Below, piece by piece: positions 18,434 through 26,473 of a stretch of 64,000 bases of DNA. The stretch spans positions 1-64,000 of the forward strand of contig NZ_CP135030.1 in assembly GCF_039393905.1 (NCBI RefSeq). The letters are read 5' to 3'. Position 1 is the stretch's first letter, and every line of letters starts with the position of its first letter. A program made the position numbers and the translations under genes. The stretch comes from Buchnera aphidicola (Mindarus japonicus) (GTDB lineage Bacteria > Pseudomonadota > Gammaproteobacteria > Enterobacterales > Enterobacteriaceae). The notes beneath the pieces were generated by a model. The model was not told the DNA's origin and made no database searches. It was given only the letters and a program-made list of their open reading frames with translations.

Positions 18434-20080
18434 ATGGCAGCTAAAGATGTAAAATTTGGTAATGAAGCTAGAGTTAAAATGCTTCGCGGAGTAAATGTAT
18501 TAGCAGATGCAGTTAAAGTAACTTTAGGACCAAAAGGTAGAAATGTAGTACTAGATAAATCTTTTGGAGCACCGAGTATTACTAAAGATGGTGTTTCTGT
18601 AGCTCGAGAAATTGAATTAGAAGATAAGTTTGAAAATATGGGTGCTCAGATGGTAAAAGAAGTAGCATCTAAAGCTAATGATGCTGCGGGAGATGGGACA
18701 ACAACAGCAACTTTACTAGCTCAAGCAATAGTTAATGAAGGTTTAAAAGCTGTTGCTGCAGGAATGAATCCTATGGATTTAAAAAGAGGAATAGACAAAG
18801 CAGTAATTAGTGCAGTAGATGAATTAAAAAAAATGTCAGTTCCTTGTTCTGATGCTAAAGCAATTACTCAGGTAGGAACTATTTCTGCTAATGCTGACGA
18901 AAAAGTTGGTTCATTAATTTCAGATGCTATGGAAAAAGTAGGAAATGATGGAGTAATTACTGTTGAAGAAGGAACAGGATTACAAGATGAACTAGAAGTT
19001 GTAAAAGGAATGCAGTTTGATAGAGGTTATTTATCTCCTTATTTTATTAATAAATCTGAAACAGGAATCGTTGAATTAGATAATCCATATATTTTAATGG
19101 CAGATAAGAAAATATCTAATATCAGAGAATTATTACCTCTATTAGAAGCAGTAGCTAAATCAGGAAAACCAATGTTAATTATTTCAGAGGATTTAGAAGG
19201 AGAAGCATTGGCTACATTGGTAGTAAATTCTATGAGAGGAATTGTTAAAATTGCAGCAGTAAAAGCTCCAGGTTTTGGGGATCGAAAAAAATCAATGTTA
19301 CAAGACATTGCTGTATTAACAGGTGGAACTGTTATTTCTGAAGAATTAGCAATGGATTTAGAAAAATCAAGTTTAGAAGATTTAGGACAAGCAAAAAGAG
19401 TAGTTATAAGTAAAGATACGACCACAATTATTGGTGGTGTCGGAAATAAAGAATCAATTAAAAATAGAATTAATCAAATTAGACAAGAAATCTTTGAAGC
19501 TACTTCTGATTATGACAAAGAAAAATTAAATGAAAGACTAGCTAAATTATCTGGTGGTGTTGCAGTATTAAAAGTAGGTGCAGCAACAGAAGTTGAAATG
19601 AAAGAGAAAAAAGCACGTGTAGAAGATGCTTTACATGCTACTCGCGCAGCAGTAGAAGAAGGAGTTGTTGCAGGAGGAGGCGTAGCTTTAGTAAGAGTAG
19701 CAGAAAAAATTTCTGGTATGTTAGGTCAAAATGAAGATCAAAATGTAGGAATTAGAGTAGCATTAAGAGCTATGGAAGCTCCATTACGTCAAATAGTTTC
19801 TAATTCAGGAGAGGAACCATCTGTTGTTACTAATAATGTTAAAGATGGAAAAGGAAATTATGGATATAATGCAGCAACAGATGAATACGGGGATATGATC
19901 CAGTTTGGAATATTAGATCCAACAAAAGTAACTCGTTCAGCATTACAATATGCTTCTTCAGTAGCTGGTTTAATGATTACTACAGAATGTATGGTAACTG
20001 ATTTACCAAAAGAAGAAAAATCTGATATAGGTGGCGGTGCACCAGCAGGTGGAATGGGCGGAATGGGCGGAATGATGTAA
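18434..20080 (+). CDS. groEL: Chaperonin GroEL (symbionin)
   Basis: Sixty-kilodalton subunit of the tetradecameric folding machine, 548 residues as in E. coli. It shows GDGTTTATLLAQ (ATP site with catalytic Asp), the apical-domain region and the C-terminal GGM-repeat tail (GGMGGMGGMM). In Buchnera the protein is produced in very large amounts and was named symbionin. The codon choice here looks slightly more GC-rich than its neighbours, consistent with strong expression. Confidence 0.98.
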   Translation: MAAKDVKFGNEARVKMLRGVNVLADAVKVTLGPKGRNVVLDKSFGAPSITKDGVSVAREIELEDKFENMGAQMVKEVASKANDAAGDGTTTATLLAQAIVNEGLKAVAAGMNPMDLKRGIDKAVISAVDELKKMSVPCSDAKAITQVGTISANADEKVGSLISDAMEKVGNDGVITVEEGTGLQDELEVVKGMQFDRGYLSPYFINKSETGIVELDNPYILMADKKISNIRELLPLLEAVAKSGKPMLIISEDLEGEALATLVVNSMRGIVKIAAVKAPGFGDRKKSMLQDIAVLTGGTVISEELAMDLEKSSLEDLGQAKRVVISKDTTTIIGGVGNKESIKNRINQIRQEIFEATSDYDKEKLNERLAKLSGGVAVLKVGAATEVEMKEKKARVEDALHATRAAVEEGVVAGGGVALVRVAEKISGMLGQNEDQNVGIRVALRAMEAPLRQIVSNSGEEPSVVTNNVKDGKGNYGYNAATDEYGDMIQFGILDPTKVTRSALQYASSVAGLMITTECMVTDLPKEEKSDIGGGAPAGGMGGMGGMM

Positions 20081-20104
20081 TTTTTTTTAATAATTAATTC
20101 TTTT

Positions 20105-20140
20105 CTCCCTAAATATTATATATTTAGGGAGAGTTTTTTT
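20105..20140 (+). terminator. Rho-independent terminator after groEL
   Basis: An 11-bp stem CTCCCTAAATA/TATTTAGGGAG (20105-20115 and 20121-20131) has a five-base loop and is followed by AG and seven T. It sits 25 bases after the groEL stop. The T-run overlaps the end of the convergent epmB gene. Confidence 0.85.
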
Positions 20141-21143
20141 AATAATTTATATCAATTGGAATTTTACTATATTTATTAGGTTGTTCTAAAACTAATTTTG
20201 GGACTAAAAACCCAGAAATTTTTTTCATTAAGTTTTTTATAATAAATTTTGCTTTTGATGTAGTAACATAAAAGTGATTAGTTCCATAAACAGGATCTAG
20301 CATGTGTAAATAATAAGGAATGATATTAGCATCAAATAATTTATTGCTTAATTTTAATAGGGAGGTTGTATTATCATTTATCCCTCGAAGTAGAACCGTT
20401 TGATTTAGCAAGAAAACCCCTGTTTTTTTTAATAACTTCATGCTTTCTTTAACTTCATTATCTATTTCTTGAGCATGATTTATATGTGTTACAAATAAAA
20501 CTTTAATTTTTATTGATTGTAAAATTGAACATAGTCTATTTGTAATTCTAGAAGGTATTACTATTGGTAATCTAGTATGAATTCTAATTCTTTTGATATG
20601 TTTTATTTTTTGAATTTTTTTTAATAACCAATTTATTTCTTCATCTTTAGCCATTAAAGGATCTCCACCAGATAAAATTATTTCTTTTAAATTTTTATTT
20701 TTTTTTATGTATTCTAAAGAAAGAGTCCAATTTTTTTTATTTCCTGAATTACTTTCATACGGAAAAAATTTTCTAAAACAATATCTACAATTAATTGCAC
20801 AATTAGTTTTTACTAATAATAAAACTCGATCAGTGTATTTTTTAATTAAACCAGGAACTATAATATTTTTTTTTTCTTCTATAGGATCTTTATTGAATCC
20901 TGGAGAACTAAAAATTTCTTGTTTTTTAATTAAAACTTGTAATAATAAAGGATCTTTTAAATCGTTTTTTTTCATTCTTTTAGCGAATTTTATGGGGACT
21001 CGTAATGGAAATAATTTCCATATTTTATTTTCTTTTTGAAAATCAGTATGATTTTTGATATTTAATAAATTAAATAATTTTTTTGAAGAAGTAATGACTT
21101 GAGAAAGTTCATTAATCCATAATTCTTTTTTTATATTCTTCAT
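20139..21143 (-). CDS. epmB: EF-P (R)-beta-lysine pathway enzyme EpmB (lysine 2,3-aminomutase, YjeK)
   Basis: Radical-SAM, PLP-dependent enzyme that converts (S)-alpha-lysine to (R)-beta-lysine, which EpmA then attaches to EF-P. The SAM cluster motif C-AIN-C-RY-C is present (CAINCRYCFRKFFPYE), as is LSGGDPLM. The 334-residue length is close to E. coli (342). It is divergent from efp with only 30 bases between the starts, the E. coli arrangement. EpmA is not in this window. Confidence 0.93.
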   Translation of the reverse strand: MKNIKKELWINELSQVITSSKKLFNLLNIKNHTDFQKENKIWKLFPLRVPIKFAKRMKKNDLKDPLLLQVLIKKQEIFSSPGFNKDPIEEKKNIIVPGLIKKYTDRVLLLVKTNCAINCRYCFRKFFPYESNSGNKKNWTLSLEYIKKNKNLKEIILSGGDPLMAKDEEINWLLKKIQKIKHIKRIRIHTRLPIVIPSRITNRLCSILQSIKIKVLFVTHINHAQEIDNEVKESMKLLKKTGVFLLNQTVLLRGINDNTTSLLKLSNKLFDANIIPYYLHMLDPVYGTNHFYVTTSKAKFIIKNLMKKISGFLVPKLVLEQPNKYSKIPIDINY

Positions 21144-21173
21144 TTTTTTTAACTATTTTTTAAAAAGGAAAAT

Positions 21174-21740
21174 ATGACTACATATAATAGTAACTATTTT
21201 AGATCTGGATTAAAAATTATTTTTGATAAAGAACCATACATTATAGAAAGTAGCCAATTTGTTAAACCTGGAAAAGGGCAATCTTTTGTTAGAGTAAAGT
21301 TAAGACGATTATTAACAGGAAAATTAATAGATAAAACTTTTAAAGCCACAGATACATTAAAAAGTGCAGATGTTACAGAAATAACTGTTTCTTATTTATA
21401 TAATAATAGAAAATTTTGGTTTTTTATAAATAAAAAAACATTTGAAGAGGTTTTTGCAACAAAAAAGGTATTAGGAGAGTCCATAAAATGGTTGGTTGAG
21501 CAAGCTAGTTGTTTGGCAACATTATGGAATAATGAAGTAATTTCAATAACTTTAAGTAATTTTGTAGAATTAAAAGTAATGGAAACAAATCCTGGTTTGA
21601 AAGGAGATAGTGTAAGTACAGCTACGAAAAAAGCTAAATTAATTACTGGAGCTATTATTAGAGTTCCTCTTTTTATTAAAGAGGGTGAAACAATCAAAGT
21701 TGATACTAGGTCAGGAGAGTATGTGGGGAGAGTTAGATAG
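21174..21740 (+). CDS. efp: Translation elongation factor P
   Basis: Rescues ribosomes stalled at polyproline stretches, 188 residues as in E. coli. The lysine that receives beta-lysine is K34 in VKPGKGQSF, numbered as in E. coli. The three beta-barrel domains (KOW-like, OB and OB) are collinear, ending VDTRSGEYVGRV. The ATG at 21174 is preceded by AAAAAGGAAAAT. It pairs functionally with the adjacent epmB. Confidence 0.97.
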   Translation: MTTYNSNYFRSGLKIIFDKEPYIIESSQFVKPGKGQSFVRVKLRRLLTGKLIDKTFKATDTLKSADVTEITVSYLYNNRKFWFFINKKTFEEVFATKKVLGESIKWLVEQASCLATLWNNEVISITLSNFVELKVMETNPGLKGDSVSTATKKAKLITGAIIRVPLFIKEGETIKVDTRSGEYVGRVR

Positions 21741-21756
21741 GTTTTATAACTGAGAA

Positions 21757-22497
21757 TCAATATTCATTACCTTGAACATGTTTTCTATAACTGTTCCATT
21801 CAAAAGTTAACCATAAACTTTTTCCTAATTTCATTCGATCAATTACTCTTTCTCCTAATAATAATTTCATTCCTCTATGATCTAAATTCGATAACATACC
21901 AGTAGATTTTTTAGAAGAAGATCTTCTATCGACGATTTGATTGATAATTACTTTTTCATATCTGGATTCTGTTTGCATTCCTATTTCATCTATCATTAAT
22001 AGATCTACACTGCTTAATTCATTTAATAAGCGTTCTTCTGTCATTGTAGTATTTCCATTAAATGTACTTTTTATATTTGACATTAGATCTGCTACAGTTA
22101 CAATGAGTACACTTTTTCCATTTAAAATTAAATAATTTCCGATTGCTGAAGCAAGGTGGTTTTTTCCTGTTCCTGGTCTTCCTGAGAAAATAAAGCTAGC
22201 TATACTAGAGTGAAATTCTTCAGCATATTTTCTTGTTGCTTTGACAACTTTTAAATGTCCTTCATGTTCAATTTTATAATTTTCAAAAGAACAATTTATA
22301 TATAGTTCTTTTATTCCTGATCTTCCAAGTATTTTTTGCATTTTCATCGCTTTATTTTTTCTAATAATTGATTCAGAATCTATTTTTCCTTGTGCTTGAT
22401 TCCAATTAAGTAAATCCATTTCATTTTTAAATTTTGGTTGAATATGATTAGGAATTAATTTTTTTATTCTTTTAAAAATATTAGTATAGTTTTTCAT
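21757..22497 (-). CDS. dnaC: DNA helicase loader DnaC
   Basis: AAA+ protein that loads the DnaB helicase at the origin, 246 residues (E. coli 245). Walker A is GRPGTGKN, Walker B region LLMIDEIG, and the arginine-rich QIVDRRSSSKKSTGML block follows. The C-terminal LGERVIDRMKLGKSLW is typical of DnaC rather than DnaA. E. coli dnaT, normally just upstream, is absent. The gene converges with efp; 16 bases separate their stops. Confidence 0.94.
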   Translation of the reverse strand: MKNYTNIFKRIKKLIPNHIQPKFKNEMDLLNWNQAQGKIDSESIIRKNKAMKMQKILGRSGIKELYINCSFENYKIEHEGHLKVVKATRKYAEEFHSSIASFIFSGRPGTGKNHLASAIGNYLILNGKSVLIVTVADLMSNIKSTFNGNTTMTEERLLNELSSVDLLMIDEIGMQTESRYEKVIINQIVDRRSSSKKSTGMLSNLDHRGMKLLLGERVIDRMKLGKSLWLTFEWNSYRKHVQGNEY

Positions 22498-22711
22498 AAA
22501 AATCTCAATGATTTGTTTAAAAAAATATTTAAAGTATTTAATATATAATTTTTTAAAAATTAGGTTGTATATATTACTAATTTTTTTAATATTTAATATT
22601 TTTAAAGATGATTTTTTTTAAAATTATTATATTTTACCATTTTTTTTAAAAAATTAATAAGTGTATTTAATAAAAATAAAACTTTACTTAAATTAATTTT
22701 TAATTAAAGAT

Positions 22712-23281
22712 TTATATCTTTTTTTTTATATAAAGAAAATATTCGTTATTTTTATTTTTTGTATTTTTTTTTAATATCCAACTTTTTGGGATGTTTACAA
22801 GATTATATTTTTTTGATTTTTCTATATAAACAATAGAACTAGGTTTTATCCAATTATTTTTTTCTAATAAAGAAATTGCTTTTTGTAATAAATTTGATTT
22901 AAAAGGAGGATCTAAGAATATTATATCATAAGGAATTCCTTTTTTTTTTAACCATTTTAAAGCATCAATTTTAATTGCTGATATATTTGGTATATTGAAT
23001 ATATTTTTATAAATATAAGAAATGATCATTTTATTATTTTCTAATAATAAAACTTTATTTGCTCCTCTAGATATAGCTTCTATTCCTAATGCACCGGTTC
23101 CTGCAAAACAATCAAGACAATTAGAATTTTTAATGCTGTCTCGTAACCATTCGAATAAAGTCTCTCTTTTTTTATTAGTTGTTGGTCTATTGTTTAAAGT
23201 TTCTTTAACTTGTAAGAGTTTTTTTTTTAAAAAACCTCCAATAATTCTAATTCTTTTTTTTTTATAAGATTTTTTCTTCAT
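22712..23281 (-). CDS. rsmD: 16S rRNA (guanine966-N2)-methyltransferase RsmD
   Basis: SAM-dependent methyltransferase for m2G966 of 16S rRNA. The 189-residue protein has the SAM motif LDCFAGTGALGIEA and the catalytic motif FLDPPF. It starts MKKKSYKKKRIRIIGG; GG matches the family GxxRGR-like N-terminal region only loosely. It is divergent from ftsY, as in E. coli. Confidence 0.9.
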   Translation of the reverse strand: MKKKSYKKKRIRIIGGFLKKKLLQVKETLNNRPTTNKKRETLFEWLRDSIKNSNCLDCFAGTGALGIEAISRGANKVLLLENNKMIISYIYKNIFNIPNISAIKIDALKWLKKKGIPYDIIFLDPPFKSNLLQKAISLLEKNNWIKPSSIVYIEKSKKYNLVNIPKSWILKKNTKNKNNEYFLYIKKKI

Positions 23282-23405
23282 AAAATATATAATTTATTTA
23301 TTTTTATATAATTAAAGTTATTAATATATGATAATATTTATATGTTATAAATCAAAATATTTTTTATAATAAAAAAATATTTTATATTTTTTGATTGGTT
23401 AATTT

Positions 23406-24476
23406 ATGTTAAATAAAAAAAGAAATAGCTTTTTTTCCTGGTTTAAGAAAAAAGTAAATAATGATAATACAAGTGTTGTAAAAGATTTTAAGAAAAAAAA
23501 GAAAAAAACTTGTTTTTCTTTAAAAATTAAAGATAAAGATAATTTAATTAATATTAATAAAAAAAAATCAGATCGTTCTATTTTAAAAATATTTAAAAAT
23601 TGTTTAACGAAAACAAAAATAAAGTTTCAAGATGGAATAAAAAATATTTTCTTTTCAAAAAAAAATATTTTTTATTTAGAAGAATTAGAGGAACAATTGT
23701 TATTAGCTGATGTAGGTAGTGAAACCACTAATGAAATTATAAATAAAATAAAAAAAAAGATAAATTCTTTTAATCAAAATAATAATGAATATTTATATAG
23801 TTTATTAAAAGAATACATGTTAAAAATTTTAACTAAAGTAAAAAAACCAGTAAATATAAATGTAAAAAAGCTTTTTATTATATTAATAGTAGGAGTTAAT
23901 GGAGTAGGGAAAACTACTACTGTTGGAAAATTAGCATATTTTTATAAAAATATAGGGAAATCAGTTAATATAGTAGCAGCAGATACTTTTAGAGCAGCAG
24001 GAATAGAACAATTACAAATTATAGGTAATAAGTATTCTATACCCATAATTTTTGAGAAAATAGGAGCTGATCCAGCTTCAGTAGTTTTTAATGCTGTTCA
24101 TTTAGCCAAAAAAAATAAAATAGATATTTTAATTATCGATACAGCGGGAAGATTGCATAATAAAATTCCATTAATGGAAGAATTAAAAAAAATTAAACGA
24201 GTAATAAAAAAAATAGAGAATATTATTATTGATCAAACAATAATAGTACTGGATGCTTCGATTGGTCAAAATAGTATAAAGCAAGTAGAATCTTTTAATA
24301 AGTATTTAGGATTAAATGGTATTATTTTGACAAAATTAGACGGAACTTCTAAAGGAGGAATTATTTTTAATTTAGCAAATACTTTTAAAATTCCTGTTCA
24401 ATATGTAGGTACAGGGGAAAAAATAACAGATTTATCTTGTTTTAAAAGTACAGAATTTGTTAAAGAAATTTTTTAG
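23406..24476 (+). CDS. ftsY: Signal recognition particle receptor FtsY
   Basis: SRP receptor GTPase that delivers ribosome-nascent chains to the Sec translocon. It shows the NG domains only: P-loop GVNGVGKTTTVGK, DTFRAAGIEQL, DTAGRL and TKLDGTSKGG. The protein is 356 residues against 497 in E. coli. The N-terminal A domain, acidic in E. coli, is reduced to about 70 residues and is strongly basic (runs of Lys). Neighbouring ftsE and ftsX are missing; rpoH follows directly. Confidence 0.94.
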   Translation: MLNKKRNSFFSWFKKKVNNDNTSVVKDFKKKKKKTCFSLKIKDKDNLININKKKSDRSILKIFKNCLTKTKIKFQDGIKNIFFSKKNIFYLEELEEQLLLADVGSETTNEIINKIKKKINSFNQNNNEYLYSLLKEYMLKILTKVKKPVNINVKKLFIILIVGVNGVGKTTTVGKLAYFYKNIGKSVNIVAADTFRAAGIEQLQIIGNKYSIPIIFEKIGADPASVVFNAVHLAKKNKIDILIIDTAGRLHNKIPLMEELKKIKRVIKKIENIIIDQTIIVLDASIGQNSIKQVESFNKYLGLNGIILTKLDGTSKGGIIFNLANTFKIPVQYVGTGEKITDLSCFKSTEFVKEIF

Positions 24477-24594
24477 TTTTTTAAAAATATTTAAAAAAAT
24501 TTTAGTCTTTGATTTTTTTAAATAATTACAGTAGTATGTAGTTATCTTAAGTAATTTAATATTGTATCAATACAAAAATTATATCTGGATTTAC

Positions 24595-25455
24595 ATGATA
24601 AATAAGGTTCAAATTCTATCTATATCTCCTTTAGGAAATTTAGATGCTTATATTAGAAAAGTGAATTCTTGGCCTATGTTGTCAAGTAAAGAAGAAAAAT
24701 TTCTTTCTGAAAAATTATATTATCATGGAGATCTAGAAGCGGCTAGAACGTTAATTCTATCACATTTAAGATTTGTTATTCATATTTCAAGAAATTATTC
24801 AGGTTACGGTTTGTTACAAGCTGATTTGATTCAAGAAGGAAATATAGGATTAATGAAATCTGTTCGTAGGTTTAATCCAAGTTTAAATGTACGTCTTGTT
24901 TCTTTTGCTGTTCATTGGATTAAATCGGAAATACATGAATATGTTTTAAGAAATTGGAGAATTGTAAAAGTAGCGACTACTAAATCACAAAGAAAATTGT
25001 TTTTTAATCTTAGAAAAAATAAACAACGATTAGGATGGTTTAATAATCAAGAAATTGAAATAGTTGCAAAAGAACTTGGAGTAAGCATTTCAGATGTAAG
25101 AGAAATGGAATCAAGAATGTCAGCACAAGATGTAGCCTTTAATGTTTCATCAGAAGATGATTTTCTTGGAGAAGGAAAATTTTTTAATGTGAAACCTTAT
25201 TTAAAAGATCAATTCTCTAATTTTGCGAATTTTGTCGAGCAAGAAAATTGGAAAAAACATGTTACGAAAAAATTAACTAATGCTTTATTAAAATTAGATA
25301 AAAGAAGTAGACATATTATCAATCTTAGATGGTTAAATGAACATAGTAAGATTACTTTACAAGAAATAGCAAATAATTATGGAATTTCAGCAGAAAGAGT
25401 TCGACAATTAGAAAAAAACGCAATGAAAAAATTAAGAATTGCTATAGAATCATAA
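24595..25455 (+). CDS. rpoH: RNA polymerase heat-shock sigma factor RpoH (sigma-32)
   Basis: Directs polymerase to heat-shock promoters such as the groE one at 17972. From the ATG at 24595 (MINKVQILSISPLGNLD) it is 286 residues, against 284 in E. coli; a TTG start at 24562 would add non-homologous residues. The -10 recognition region RLVSFAVHWIKSEIHEYV, the RpoH box QRKLFFNLRK and the C-terminal HTH GISAERVRQLEKNAMKKLR are all present. Confidence 0.95.
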   Translation: MINKVQILSISPLGNLDAYIRKVNSWPMLSSKEEKFLSEKLYYHGDLEAARTLILSHLRFVIHISRNYSGYGLLQADLIQEGNIGLMKSVRRFNPSLNVRLVSFAVHWIKSEIHEYVLRNWRIVKVATTKSQRKLFFNLRKNKQRLGWFNNQEIEIVAKELGVSISDVREMESRMSAQDVAFNVSSEDDFLGEGKFFNVKPYLKDQFSNFANFVEQENWKKHVTKKLTNALLKLDKRSRHIINLRWLNEHSKITLQEIANNYGISAERVRQLEKNAMKKLRIAIES

Positions 25456-25532
25456 ATTTTTTTTCAGTTTAAAGTTAATTTATTTTTAACAAAAGTTTAT
25501 TATTTTAATTATTTTTTTTGAGATTTTATTAT

Positions 25533-26333
25533 ATGGAATATATAGTTGTTTCAGATTTAGATGGTACGTTATTGAACAATAATTTTCAACTTTCTAACTT
25601 TACTAAGTTGGTAATAAGAAAATTAAGTAAAATGGGTATACGTTTTATAATAGCTACCGGGAGGCACTATATTGATGTATTGAAGTTTCAAAAAGAATTG
25701 GGAATTAATTTTTTTTCAATTACTTCTAATGGTTCAAAAATTTATGATTTTTCGGGTAATTTAATTTTTAGTTGTGATTTATCATCAGATGTTTGCATAA
25801 GGTTACAAAAAATAAGAATTTTTGATAAAGATATCTATACTCATGTGTATAAAAATAATCAATGGTATGTTAATGGAATACTTATCAAGAATAATCAAGT
25901 TAATATAAATAAAATTTCTACTTTTTTAGATATTAAAAATAGAAAATTTTTTTTTTCTAAAGTAAGTAAAATATATTTTACTTCTATAGATATAAAAAAA
26001 ATAAAAATTTTAGAAAAAGAAATTTTAAATAATTTTAAAAATGAAGTAAGTATAACTTACTCTTCTCCTCTTTGCTTAGAAATTATGCCTAATAAAATAT
26101 CTAAAGGTTTTGCTTTAAAATTTTTATCAAATTATTTAAAATTTCGCTTAAAAAAATGTATTTCTTTTGGAAATTCTTTAAATGATCAAGAAATGTTAGA
26201 TATTTCTGGAAAAGCTTATATAATGAATAATGCAGATGAAGATTTAAAAAAATCTTTACCTCATTTAAAATGTGTTAAAAACAATTTTGATGATGGAGTG
26301 GCTAATTTTTTAGTTAATTTTTTTAAGATTTAA
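25533..26333 (+). CDS. yigL: HAD-family phosphatase YigL (pyridoxal phosphate phosphatase-like)
   Basis: Haloacid dehalogenase-type phosphatase of the Cof family. The nucleophile motif SDLDGTLL is at residues 7-14 counted from the ATG at 25533. TGRH follows (motif II region), then ITSNGSKIYD and GNSLNDQEML (motif IV). In E. coli YigL dephosphorylates pyridoxal phosphate. The TTGAGAT at 25518 is the ribosome-binding site rather than a start. It lies before metE as in E. coli, where metR intervenes. The exact substrate here is inferred. Confidence 0.85.
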   Translation: MEYIVVSDLDGTLLNNNFQLSNFTKLVIRKLSKMGIRFIIATGRHYIDVLKFQKELGINFFSITSNGSKIYDFSGNLIFSCDLSSDVCIRLQKIRIFDKDIYTHVYKNNQWYVNGILIKNNQVNINKISTFLDIKNRKFFFSKVSKIYFTSIDIKKIKILEKEILNNFKNEVSITYSSPLCLEIMPNKISKGFALKFLSNYLKFRLKKCISFGNSLNDQEMLDISGKAYIMNNADEDLKKSLPHLKCVKNNFDDGVANFLVNFFKI

Positions 26334-26473
26334 TCTTAAATTATCTAATAAAATTTCAAATAACCCATTTTAAATTAATATGTATATAAATATTTTATTT
26401 TAAATATATTCATATATAAATAAAATTTTTATAGAAGTAATGTTTTTTTAAAATTTTTAATAAGGTTTACTTT

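Noticed and set aside
19039..19425. Open frame of 128 codons antisense to groEL
   Set aside because: Shadow of the groEL reading frame, with no start signal and no homology.
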